From JBHIKY01 sp042139015 (GTDB lineage Bacteria; Bacillota; Bacilli; Bacillales; Marinococcaceae), in contig NZ_JBHIKY010000021.1 in assembly GCF_042139015.1 (NCBI RefSeq), positions 5,736 through 69,735 of the forward strand: a stretch of DNA of 64,000 nucleotides. Direction: 5' to 3'. This document shows, piece by piece, positions 16,366 to 23,984 of this stretch. The notes beneath the pieces were generated by a model, which worked only from the letters and a program-made list of their open reading frames with translations, ran no database searches and was not told where the DNA came from. Both the position numbers and the translations under genes were made by a program. How positions within the stretch are numbered: the stretch's first letter is position 1; every line of letters starts with the position of its first letter.

Positions 16366-17145
16366 TTGATTTCAAAAGAAGAAGTGCAGCATTTTGCAGA
16401 AAATGGTTATTTACATGTGCGTGCAGTGTTCAGCGAGCAGGAAGTAGAGGACATGAGAAATGGAGTTGACCGTATCGTAAACAAAGCGGCTCAATCCCGA
16501 TATGACAGAAATCACGCATGGGAAGGAGATTACCTGGAGGAAAAGGAGTTAAAAAAGCTGGTGCTGAAAGGATTTCATGATGTGCACTATCAGGAGGCCG
16601 CATTCACCCGTGCAATGGTGCATCCGAATATGACATCTGTTCTTCAGCAGCTGATCGGACCGAATGTCGAGCTGCATCATTCGAAAATGCTCGTGAAGCC
16701 CCCAGAAAATGGTGCTGCTTTTCCAATGCACCAGGATCATCCCTATTTTCCTCACGAAAAGCACACGATGCTTGCGGCAAGTGTACACCTGGATGATGCA
16801 GATAAAGAAAATGGATGTCTGCATGTCGTGCCCGGCTCTCACAAAAAGGGGCCAATTCCGCATATTGGTCAGCACTACCTCGATCAAAAAGAATACTCCA
16901 TTGAAGAAGGCACCCCCTGCCCAGCGAAAGCTGGAGATGTCGTATTTTTTAACTACTTAACCATTCACGGCTCCCTTCCAAATTACAGCAGCAGAACCCG
17001 CCGGAATGTACTTTATCAGTTCAGGGATCCATCCGATCTGCCTGTAAAGCAGTCACATGTGAACTGGGGACAGGGTTTAATGGTTAGTGGAGAGAAGCCG
17101 GATTACCAGGAGTATAAGCCGGAAAAGATACTGCAGACGCGATGA
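16366..17145 (+). CDS. Phytanoyl-CoA-dioxygenase-family Fe(II)/2-oxoglutarate oxygenase
   Basis: About 259 residues with the PhyH fold. The iron facial triad is visible as HQDH (about residue 123, first His and Asp) and the late TIHGS His (about 202). The sequence LAASVHLDDADKENGCLHVVPGSH is typical of the family. The start is a TTG (16363 or 16366) after GGGGAGGA; 16366 has the better spacing. Such enzymes hydroxylate small metabolites. Within this locus it may open or demethylate a decorated sugar, but that is guesswork. Its stop overlaps the ATG of a sulfatase relic, so it was once coupled to a sulfatase. Confidence 0.85.
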   Translation: MISKEEVQHFAENGYLHVRAVFSEQEVEDMRNGVDRIVNKAAQSRYDRNHAWEGDYLEEKELKKLVLKGFHDVHYQEAAFTRAMVHPNMTSVLQQLIGPNVELHHSKMLVKPPENGAAFPMHQDHPYFPHEKHTMLAASVHLDDADKENGCLHVVPGSHKKGPIPHIGQHYLDQKEYSIEEGTPCPAKAGDVVFFNYLTIHGSLPNYSSRTRRNVLYQFRDPSDLPVKQSHVNWGQGLMVSGEKPDYQEYKPEKILQTR

Positions 17146-17295
17146 ACGTCATTACAATTATTCTTGATACGCTTCGCCGGGGCCATGTTCTACTATGGAA
17201 CCGGAGAGGCTTCTTCCTTTCTCGATGACAAAATTACCACACCTAATATAGTTAGTTTTACAGAAAAGAGTTTGCGGTTTAAAGGAGATTTGTAA
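17142..17295 (+). pseudogene. Sulfatase N-terminal relic
   Basis: ATG at 17142 overlaps the PhyH stop (ATGA). The first frame reads MNVITIILDTLRRGH, the unmistakable start of type I sulfatases (usually ...DTLRRDH). After a frameshift near 17185 the next frame continues YYGTGEASSFLDDKITTPNI and TEKSLRF, the following sulfatase segment, then stops at 17295. Only about 50 of some 450 residues remain and the Cys/Ser formylglycine site is gone. It is dead, but shows the locus once desulfated something and that the sulfatase was translationally coupled to PhyH. Confidence 0.72.
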
Positions 17296-17376
17296 TTCCC
17301 TGAAGAGTATGGTGCCTCCGTAAAGTGTGGGAAGGTTAACCTTTACATTATTGTCTGGGGAAAGGAGTCAACCATC

Positions 17377-17997
17377 ATGGTAACAACATCACCGATCATG
17401 ACAAAGGTTTACGCAGTGACAGAATGGCTGATGAAGCTGGCTCTTTTAAACATATTGTGGCTCATATGCTCTCTTCCTATCATCACACTGTTTCCAAGTA
17501 CAAATGCACTCTTTGCGACATTAAGAGCAAATGTGAGGGGGGAAGTAAACGGGTCTCTTTCGAAAACATTTTTCCATTTGTTTAAATGGGAATTTGGATC
17601 GAGCTACCGTATCGGCCTGTTTATGCTGTTCATAGGTTTTATTCTTTATGTTCACCTTCAGTTTGCGCTTACAGGAGATACTTCTGTATTTCTCATTTAT
17701 CGATATGTGGTATATATGTTCATATTATTGTTTGTTGTGGCTTTAATGTATGTATATCCTGTGGCTGTTCACATTACGATGCCGGCCTATAAAGCAGCAG
17801 CCATGGCTTTATTCCTCGGTATAAGGCATATCTTCTGGACACTAACCGCTTTAGTGACAATGTGTATTATATTGTTTTTGTTGTACCAGTTTCAGGCGTT
17901 TGTGCTGCTTTTTTCCGGGAGCGTGATTGCTGGATTGATGACCAGTATTGCCCACTTGTTGTTCGAACGCTCAGAAAACAAACAAATAATTCAATAA
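17377..17997 (+). CDS. YesL-like (DUF624) membrane protein
   Basis: A 206-residue integral membrane protein with five predicted membrane segments. The N-terminal KVYAVTEWLMKLALLNILWL and the FPSTNALFA segment are typical of the DUF624/YesL family. Such proteins accompany sugar ABC importers that lack their own ATPase (for example the rhamnogalacturonan yes cluster), and are believed to assist the transporter or its regulation, without proof. It has a good ribosome site (GGAAAGGAG) and precedes the binding protein by 151 bases. Confidence 0.85.
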   Translation: MVTTSPIMTKVYAVTEWLMKLALLNILWLICSLPIITLFPSTNALFATLRANVRGEVNGSLSKTFFHLFKWEFGSSYRIGLFMLFIGFILYVHLQFALTGDTSVFLIYRYVVYMFILLFVVALMYVYPVAVHITMPAYKAAAMALFLGIRHIFWTLTALVTMCIILFLLYQFQAFVLLFSGSVIAGLMTSIAHLLFERSENKQIIQ

Positions 17998-18019
17998 ATG
18001 TGTATTTATTCATTTTTTG

Positions 18020-18067
18020 TTGATTTATTGTTTTTTGTGGTTTATATTAATAATAATTAACAATAAA
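18020..18067 (+). promoter_or_regulatory. Inverted repeat upstream of the ABC importer, candidate DeoR-family operator
   Basis: TTTATTGTT (18024-18032) and AACAATAAA (18059-18067) are perfect reverse complements 26 bases apart. The left part, TTGATTTATT (18020-18029), also occurs exactly at 16254-16263 upstream of the PhyH gene. A shared motif before the two transcription units suggests control by the locus regulator (DeoR protein at 26512). The region is very A/T-rich, so chance is possible. Confidence 0.4.
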
Positions 18068-18116
18068 CAACATAAAGTATACGGTTGAGGAGGACGATTT
18101 TTTTTTTAAGGATTTA

Positions 18117-18130
18117 AGTAAGCGTTTACA
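18117..18130 (+). promoter_or_regulatory. cre site (CcpA) before the sugar-binding lipoprotein gene
   Basis: AGTAAGCGTTTACA matches the cre consensus TGWAARCGYTWNCA at 13 of 14 positions and is nearly palindromic. It lies 19 bases before the start codon, an ideal roadblock or repression position. Confidence 0.6.
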
Positions 18131-18148
18131 AAAAAGGGAGGAAATACA

Positions 18149-19483
18149 ATGCTAAGAAGAAAAAACCCATTTTTATCTGCTCTTTTTTTACTACTTATTC
18201 TCATCATGACTGCGTGCTCCGGTGGCGGAGGTGAAGGGGAAGAAACTTCTGCTGACAATGACAGCGGAGGAAGCGATTCAAACGAAGATGTGGTGGAACT
18301 TGACTTTTGGACATTCTGGGGCTCGGAAGTGCGCCGCCCCATTGTAGAACAAATAGTGGAAGATTTTAATAGTTCTCAGGACGAGATTCAAGTAAATCAT
18401 CTGTTTGTACCATTTGATGATATTTGGACAAAATCTCTTGCTCAGATTTCCGCTGGCGACCCGCCGGATGTCCTGGTAAATGATATTAGAACAACTCAGC
18501 AGCGGGCGGACAAAAACCAGGTAGAAAATCTCTCTGAATTTGTAGACAGCGATATGGAGAATCGTTTTTATCCTGATCTATGGAATACGGTTCTCCACGA
18601 AGACGAGCCATATGCTATACCCTTCAATACAGATACTCGTATATTATTCTATAACAAAGACGCTTTCAAAGAGGCTGGACTGGATCCGGATCAGCCTCCT
18701 GAAACATGGGAAGAACTTGAGGAATATGCTCAGCAGCTTGATATTCAGAATGGAGATCGTTATGAAAGAATCGGTTATTATCCGCTCTGGGGAAGCGTAG
18801 GATATGATCTCTGGCTTGGAAATGCTGATGGTGGAACAGCTTTCATTGATGAAAATGGAGAACCGGCAATCAACAGTTCCGAAAAAGTAGAAGCTCTCGA
18901 ATGGGTGAAAGGCTGGCAGGACCGCTATGGTAAACGTACCATTGAAGAATTCAGTGCTAACTTTGGTGGAGAAGGCGCTAACCCTTTTATCTCTGGCCAG
19001 GTAGCAATGTATTCTGACGTAGCAACGTTCTATACGAATATCCGTGATTTCGGTGAAGGAATGAATATTGGAGTAGCGGCAATGCCTGAAAAGGAAGAAG
19101 GGAATGGACACTGGAGTGTCGGTGGTGGATTTGTATTAGAAGTTCCTCACGGAGCAGAGAATCCGGAAGCATCCTATGAATTTATTAAATTTGCCACAGA
19201 CCACGAAACTCAAAAGTACTGGGCAACAGAAAACTTTGATAATGTAGCAAACATCGAAGCCTCCGAGGCAGCGGTGGAAGAACTCGAAGGCGGAGAGAAG
19301 GAAACCTATCAGACTTCTGTAGAAGCGCTTGAAGAAACAATGTTCTTCACCGCTCCGTTCGAGCTCCCAGATTATGAAGATTATATTATTCCAAATATCG
19401 ACGAAGCAATGCTCGATAATATGACGCCTCAGGAAGCGCTGGACCAGAGTCAAGAAGAAGTAGAGCAGCGTTTAAATGAATAA
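18149..19483 (+). CDS. Sugar ABC transporter substrate-binding lipoprotein
   Basis: Extracytoplasmic binding protein of 444 residues, family 1 solute-binding type. The lipoprotein signal is residues 1-24 with lipobox MTAC and Cys24 as the anchor, followed by a Gly/Glu/Asp-rich acidic linker. The mature part starts ELDFWTFWGSEVRR, and contains GDPPDVLVND, YAIPFNTDTRILFYNKD, the usual hinge strands. The strong acidic bias suits a salty or alkaline exterior. Ribosome site GGGAGG. It feeds the two permeases that follow; the substrate is presumably the oligosaccharide cut by the locus glycosidases. Confidence 0.93.
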   Translation: MLRRKNPFLSALFLLLILIMTACSGGGGEGEETSADNDSGGSDSNEDVVELDFWTFWGSEVRRPIVEQIVEDFNSSQDEIQVNHLFVPFDDIWTKSLAQISAGDPPDVLVNDIRTTQQRADKNQVENLSEFVDSDMENRFYPDLWNTVLHEDEPYAIPFNTDTRILFYNKDAFKEAGLDPDQPPETWEELEEYAQQLDIQNGDRYERIGYYPLWGSVGYDLWLGNADGGTAFIDENGEPAINSSEKVEALEWVKGWQDRYGKRTIEEFSANFGGEGANPFISGQVAMYSDVATFYTNIRDFGEGMNIGVAAMPEKEEGNGHWSVGGGFVLEVPHGAENPEASYEFIKFATDHETQKYWATENFDNVANIEASEAAVEELEGGEKETYQTSVEALEETMFFTAPFELPDYEDYIIPNIDEAMLDNMTPQEALDQSQEEVEQRLNE

Positions 19484-19563
19484 GAGGAGAAATCGAAGTG
19501 GTTTCTGGATAGGAAACCACTTCCTCCTTATTCATCTGACAGTAAGAAGAGGGGGGCGGAAGA

Positions 19564-20490
19564 ATGGAAATTAAAATGAAGCGGGGGAAAATAACGTCCC
19601 TTCAGAAAAAGGAAGAGCGGCAGGGGTATATGTTTATCTTCCCCTGGGTCTTTGGTTTTATCGCTTTTCTGGGCGGACCGATGCTGTTTTCTTTGTATGC
19701 AAGCTTTACTGATTATGATGTAACGTCAAGAATGAATTTCGTCGGCATCTCCAACTATACAGAACTAATATTTAATGACAAATTCTTTTGGATCTCAATG
19801 TACAATACCCTATATTACGTCATATGGACTGTGCCGTTGACCACCATCGGTGCTATTCTGCTTGGTGTTCTTCTGAATCAGGGGGCACCTGGCATGAGAG
19901 TATTCCGCACATTGTACTATCTGCCGGCGGTTTTATCCGGTGTCGCCGTCTACCTGCTGTGGATGCAGCTTTTAAGTCCCTCCACCGGTCTTATTAACGT
20001 AGTGCTTTCCTGGTTCGGTATTCAGGGTCCTTCCTGGCTGTTTGATCCGGCCTGGACCAAGCCTGCGTTGATTATGATGAAGATCTGGGCAGTCGGAGCA
20101 TCCATGCTTTTGTATTTAGCAGTACTTCAAAATGTCCCCAAACAGTTGTATGAAGCGGCAGAAATCGATGGCGCCAACGCATGGCACAAGTTCCGCAATG
20201 TAACGCTTCCAATGATTACACCTGTTATTTTCTTCGATGTAGTCACTTCTACTATTGGAGGCTTTCAAGTATTTCAGGAAGCGCTGGTGATGTCGCCGGA
20301 AGGTAACGGCGGCCCTGCTAATTCCCTGCTTTTTTACAATTTCTATATGTATAGGCAGGCATTCGAACAGTTTAACATGGGATACGCTACAGCGATGGCA
20401 TGGATCTTGTTTTTAATTATCCTGGTTATCACCTTAATTAACATTAAGTTCGGGAAGAAATGGGTGTATTACGAAGGAGGGGATAAATAA
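19564..20490 (+). CDS. Sugar ABC permease (MalF/LplB-like)
   Basis: A 308-residue inner-membrane permease with six predicted spans. The N-terminus carries KEERQGYMFIFPWVFGFIAF. The ATPase-coupling EAA loop is YEAAEIDGANAWHKFRNVTLP (about residues 197-217). Start ATG with GAGGGGGG upstream. It ends one base into the next permease gene (TAATG), a tight coupling. The locus has no ATPase subunit, as in many Bacillus sugar importers that borrow the shared MsmX ATPase. Confidence 0.92.
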   Translation: MEIKMKRGKITSLQKKEERQGYMFIFPWVFGFIAFLGGPMLFSLYASFTDYDVTSRMNFVGISNYTELIFNDKFFWISMYNTLYYVIWTVPLTTIGAILLGVLLNQGAPGMRVFRTLYYLPAVLSGVAVYLLWMQLLSPSTGLINVVLSWFGIQGPSWLFDPAWTKPALIMMKIWAVGASMLLYLAVLQNVPKQLYEAAEIDGANAWHKFRNVTLPMITPVIFFDVVTSTIGGFQVFQEALVMSPEGNGGPANSLLFYNFYMYRQAFEQFNMGYATAMAWILFLIILVITLINIKFGKKWVYYEGGDK

Positions 20491-21395
20491 TGAAAGCATT
20501 AGACGATCAGAAGACAGCTTACACAAAAACTAGAGCAATGAGCCGGTCCTCTCTTTCCAATCAAAGAGTGAAAAAAAGAATGAAACGAATTATTGTATTC
20601 GCCATTCTTACACTTGGAAGCTTAACAATGCTTTCGCCGCTTTGGTGGATGCTTTCTACATCGTTGAAGTCTATGCAGGAAATTATGGTGTACCCGCCGA
20701 CATTTATTCCGGAAACGTTTCATTGGGAAAATTTTGCGAATGCCTGGACAGCAGCTCCTTTTACAAAGTTTTTGTTAAATACATTGTTTATTACCGGCAT
20801 AACCGTTATAGCTAATGTTCTCTCTAATGCATTTGTGGCATATGGGTTTGCGAAGATAGAATTCCGCGGAAAGAAAATTTTGTTTGCCATTCTACTGGCA
20901 ACGATGATGATACCGGGATTTGTCATGCTGATACCGCAGTATATTCTATTTGCAAAGTTAGGCTGGGTCAATACATATCTGCCCTTGACCATCCCTCACA
21001 TTTTCGGTAGTGCATTCTTTATTTTTTTACTACGCCAGTTTTTCATGACAATACCGAATGAATTGGTTGAAGCAGCGAAAATTGATGGCGCAAGTCATTT
21101 CTATATTTGGTCCAGGCTGATGATTCCGATGATAAAGCCGGCCCTGGCGACAGTTGCCATTTTTGCTTTTAATGGGGCATGGAACGACTTAATTGGACCG
21201 CTTTTATATTTAAGCGATGAATCGATGTACACGTTACAGCTTGGCCTGGCGACATTCCAAAGCACTTTACAGACACAATGGCATTATTTGATGGCTGCCT
21301 CTATTCTAGTCATGCTTCCGGTGCTTATACTGTTCTTCCTGTTCCAGAAATATTTTATCGAAGGAATGAATTTAACTGGTGGAACGAAAGGATAA
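20490..21395 (+). CDS. Sugar ABC permease (MalG/YtcP-like)
   Basis: Second permease, 301 residues, six predicted spans, with the EAA loop VEAAKIDGASHFYIWSRLMIP (about 192-212) and the family's PLWWMLSTSLKSMQEI near the N-terminus. It overlaps the preceding permease by one base, so the pair is surely one complex with the lipoprotein. The first 30 residues are basic and unusually long for the family; a start at the internal Met (MSRSS or MKRII) is possible. Confidence 0.92.
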   Translation: MKALDDQKTAYTKTRAMSRSSLSNQRVKKRMKRIIVFAILTLGSLTMLSPLWWMLSTSLKSMQEIMVYPPTFIPETFHWENFANAWTAAPFTKFLLNTLFITGITVIANVLSNAFVAYGFAKIEFRGKKILFAILLATMMIPGFVMLIPQYILFAKLGWVNTYLPLTIPHIFGSAFFIFLLRQFFMTIPNELVEAAKIDGASHFYIWSRLMIPMIKPALATVAIFAFNGAWNDLIGPLLYLSDESMYTLQLGLATFQSTLQTQWHYLMAASILVMLPVLILFFLFQKYFIEGMNLTGGTKG

Positions 21396-21527
21396 CAAAT
21401 TTGCTGGCTGTGATTGAAACAAAACAGAATCCTATATCTTTATCTTCTACAATTTTTGGTGTCGTTAAAAACAAGAATGAAAAAGACGTAATAGAAAATT
21501 TTTTCAACAGGATAGGTGGGAATAACA

Positions 21528-22442
21528 GTGGACGTTAAGTTAAAACGAGAGAACCTATATACGTTAAAAAGAATGCTCGAAACAGCAGAAAAACATACTT
21601 GCGCCGTGGGTTCATTCGCCCCGCGCTATACAGAAATGATCCGTCCTGTATTACTGGCAGGAGAGAAGGCAAAATCGCCGCTGATTGTGCAAATTTCTCA
21701 AAATGAGCTGATCCGCTACGATATTACATGTGATGAATTTGCAAATGAATTTTATAAAGTGCTTGTAGAAGAGAATATCACGGTACCAGTCGTACTGCAT
21801 CTCGATCACACATATGATTTCGAGGTGATAGAAGCTGCTGTGAAAGCAGGATTTACGTCAGTTATGATTGATGCCTCTGAAAAAGATATTGACGAAAATA
21901 TTGTTATTACAAAAAAAGTAGTCGAGTATGCTCGCGCAAGGGGGGTTTCAGTTGAAGCAGAGCTTGGCAGGATCGGTACTACTGATTTTATTGAAACAGA
22001 CAGCGATGAAGAATTGTTCACTGATCCGGAAGAAGCTAAAAGATTTGTAAAAGAAACCAATGTTGATGCTCTGGCGGTTTCCGTTGGTACAGCTCACGGT
22101 GTCTATAATGTAAAAAAACCTACAATAGATTTTAAACGTCTGCAGGAAATTCGCAGTCTCACTCCAGTGCACCTTGTGCTTCATGGTGGATCCGGAGTGC
22201 CGGATCATATGATTCAGGAATCGGTTCATCTTCCTAACGGCGGTGTAAGTAAAGTAAATATTGCTACAGACCTGGAAATTTCTCTTCTAGACGCTCTCAG
22301 CCGTGAGGAACGAATGAAAAATGCAGAGTGTTCGGACCTTCCAGCGGTTAAGCTGGCAGCAGGACAAAAGGCGGTCGAACAGACCGTTGTGGAAAAAATC
22401 TATCGTTTTTTAAAAACCAACGGCCTGGCAGAAACTTTTTAG
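21528..22442 (+). CDS. Class II (zinc) fructose-bisphosphate-aldolase-family aldolase
   Basis: A 304-residue class II aldolase. Zinc ligands are in VVLHLDHT (H94 region, residues 88-95), ASEKDIDENI, EAELGRIG, VSVGTAHGVYN (second zinc His) and LHGGSGVPDHMI (third). KbaY/GatY/FbaA/IolJ all share this frame, so the substrate is a phosphorylated keto-sugar giving DHAP or a related triose. The GTG at 21528 is chosen because AGGTGGG lies seven bases before it; a longer in-frame GTG at 21516 overlaps that site. It probably performs the final C-C cleavage of the pathway, after the FGGY, ROK or BadF kinase. Confidence 0.87.
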   Translation: MDVKLKRENLYTLKRMLETAEKHTCAVGSFAPRYTEMIRPVLLAGEKAKSPLIVQISQNELIRYDITCDEFANEFYKVLVEENITVPVVLHLDHTYDFEVIEAAVKAGFTSVMIDASEKDIDENIVITKKVVEYARARGVSVEAELGRIGTTDFIETDSDEELFTDPEEAKRFVKETNVDALAVSVGTAHGVYNVKKPTIDFKRLQEIRSLTPVHLVLHGGSGVPDHMIQESVHLPNGGVSKVNIATDLEISLLDALSREERMKNAECSDLPAVKLAAGQKAVEQTVVEKIYRFLKTNGLAETF

Positions 22443-22452
22443 GGGGGATACA

Positions 22453-23850
22453 ATGACAAATTCTCCTTTTGACGTCCGGGGAGTCATTGAAGGATTTTAT
22501 GGAGTGTATTACACCTTTGAAGAGAGAAATGACCTGCTTTCGTTTTTGGGACGAAACAATTACAACCTCTATATATACGGCCCGAAAAATGATAGACAGC
22601 ATCGGGCGAAGTGGCGTGAGCCTTATCCTGAATACATCATGAGTAAATTCTTAAAAAATGTAAATACCGCTCGGGATTATGGTGTAGAATTCTGCTATTC
22701 ACTAGGCCCTGGTGTTTCTATGGTGTATTCTTCCAGCGAAGAAATGCAGCATATAAAAGAAAAATTTATTTCCTTTTTTCGAATAGGTGTCCGCTCCTTC
22801 AGTTTACTGCTTGATGACATACCTTTTGAGCTGCAGCATAAAGCGGATATTGATCTCTATCAGTCAAGTGCTGAGGCTCACGCTGCTGTATGCAACAATA
22901 TATACGATTGGCTGAAAGGAATGGACTCTTCCTGTTCACTCAGCATGTGTCCCACTGATTACGCCGGTCCGACACGTGGTAATGAATACCTGCCAATATT
23001 AAAACAGCAGCTTCACCCGGAAATCGATATGTTTTTTACAGGACCGGACATTTGCTCAAAAACCATTTCTACAACCACAGTTCAAGCTTTTCGGGAGCGT
23101 ACAGGCCAGAATCCTGTGATATGGGATAATTATCCAGTTAACGATCTGGCTATGAGTCCTGAGCTTCACATAGGACCGATAAGAGGACGGGATGATGACT
23201 TATATAAAGAAGCGAAAGGCTTTCTCGTAAATCCAATGAATCAGCCTGAAGCAAGTAAGATTCCGCTGTTAACGTTTGCCGACTATTTTAATGATCCACA
23301 TCATTACCAGCCTGAAAGCTCGTGGAATCATGCATTAAAAGAAATTGCAGGAAAAGAGTTTTATCCACATGTTAAGCAGCTTGCTGAAAATTCTCTTCAT
23401 TCCTGTTTAGGAACTACGGAAGCGGAAAAGCTTGAGTGTCTAACGAAGGAAGCAGTAATAACGATCGAAAAAGAAGGGATTCATAATCAGGCTGTGGAAG
23501 CACTGGAAGAATATTTGGATCAGGTGGATCACTCCTGTTTCATCATTAAAAACTGGATGGACAATACAGCTCTTCGGAATGATCTGCTTCCCTGGATAGA
23601 AGTAATGGAGCATTGGTACTGGATGACGAAGAGGGCAATTATTTGGCTCAGATCGTTAGAAGAAGACGGCAGCAACGACTCGAAGGCACTCAGCTTAATG
23701 GAGGAATCTCTTCAGAAAGCGCTCGCCCACCCGAAAAAAATAGGTGGAAGCGTGCTGATAAAGCTGGCAGAACTGGTCCAGCAGAAACAAAAACAGACAA
23801 TCAATCGTGCTCAAGATTCACGAAGCTCTAGTGAATCCAGCGAAAAGTAG
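22453..23850 (+). CDS. GH84-type beta-N-acetylglucosaminidase (O-GlcNAcase family)
   Basis: A 465-residue glycosidase with the NAGidase catalytic barrel. Marks of GH84 are RGVIEGFYGVYYT (residues 9-21), YIYGPKNDRQH with AKWREPYP, the catalytic double Asp D121-D122 in LLLDDIP, and VIWDNYPVND. The C-terminal ~150 residues are helical. No signal peptide is present, so it should act on imported oligosaccharide in the cytoplasm, releasing GlcNAc by substrate-assisted catalysis. It starts 10 bases after the aldolase stop with AGGGGGG before the ATG. The acetamido-sugar specificity fits the BadF kinase in the locus. Confidence 0.85.
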   Translation: MTNSPFDVRGVIEGFYGVYYTFEERNDLLSFLGRNNYNLYIYGPKNDRQHRAKWREPYPEYIMSKFLKNVNTARDYGVEFCYSLGPGVSMVYSSSEEMQHIKEKFISFFRIGVRSFSLLLDDIPFELQHKADIDLYQSSAEAHAAVCNNIYDWLKGMDSSCSLSMCPTDYAGPTRGNEYLPILKQQLHPEIDMFFTGPDICSKTISTTTVQAFRERTGQNPVIWDNYPVNDLAMSPELHIGPIRGRDDDLYKEAKGFLVNPMNQPEASKIPLLTFADYFNDPHHYQPESSWNHALKEIAGKEFYPHVKQLAENSLHSCLGTTEAEKLECLTKEAVITIEKEGIHNQAVEALEEYLDQVDHSCFIIKNWMDNTALRNDLLPWIEVMEHWYWMTKRAIIWLRSLEEDGSNDSKALSLMEESLQKALAHPKKIGGSVLIKLAELVQQKQKQTINRAQDSRSSSESSEK

Positions 23851-23984
23851 AAGAGCAGGAGTTTAGAGAAGGGTTCCATGGACTGCCTGAACAACCGATG
23901 GGATAGGCGGCCAGTTCTGGTCGGCTGAATCTATATTTGGATGTGAATGCAGCTCTGTAAATATAGAGAGGAGAGAAATCTAAC

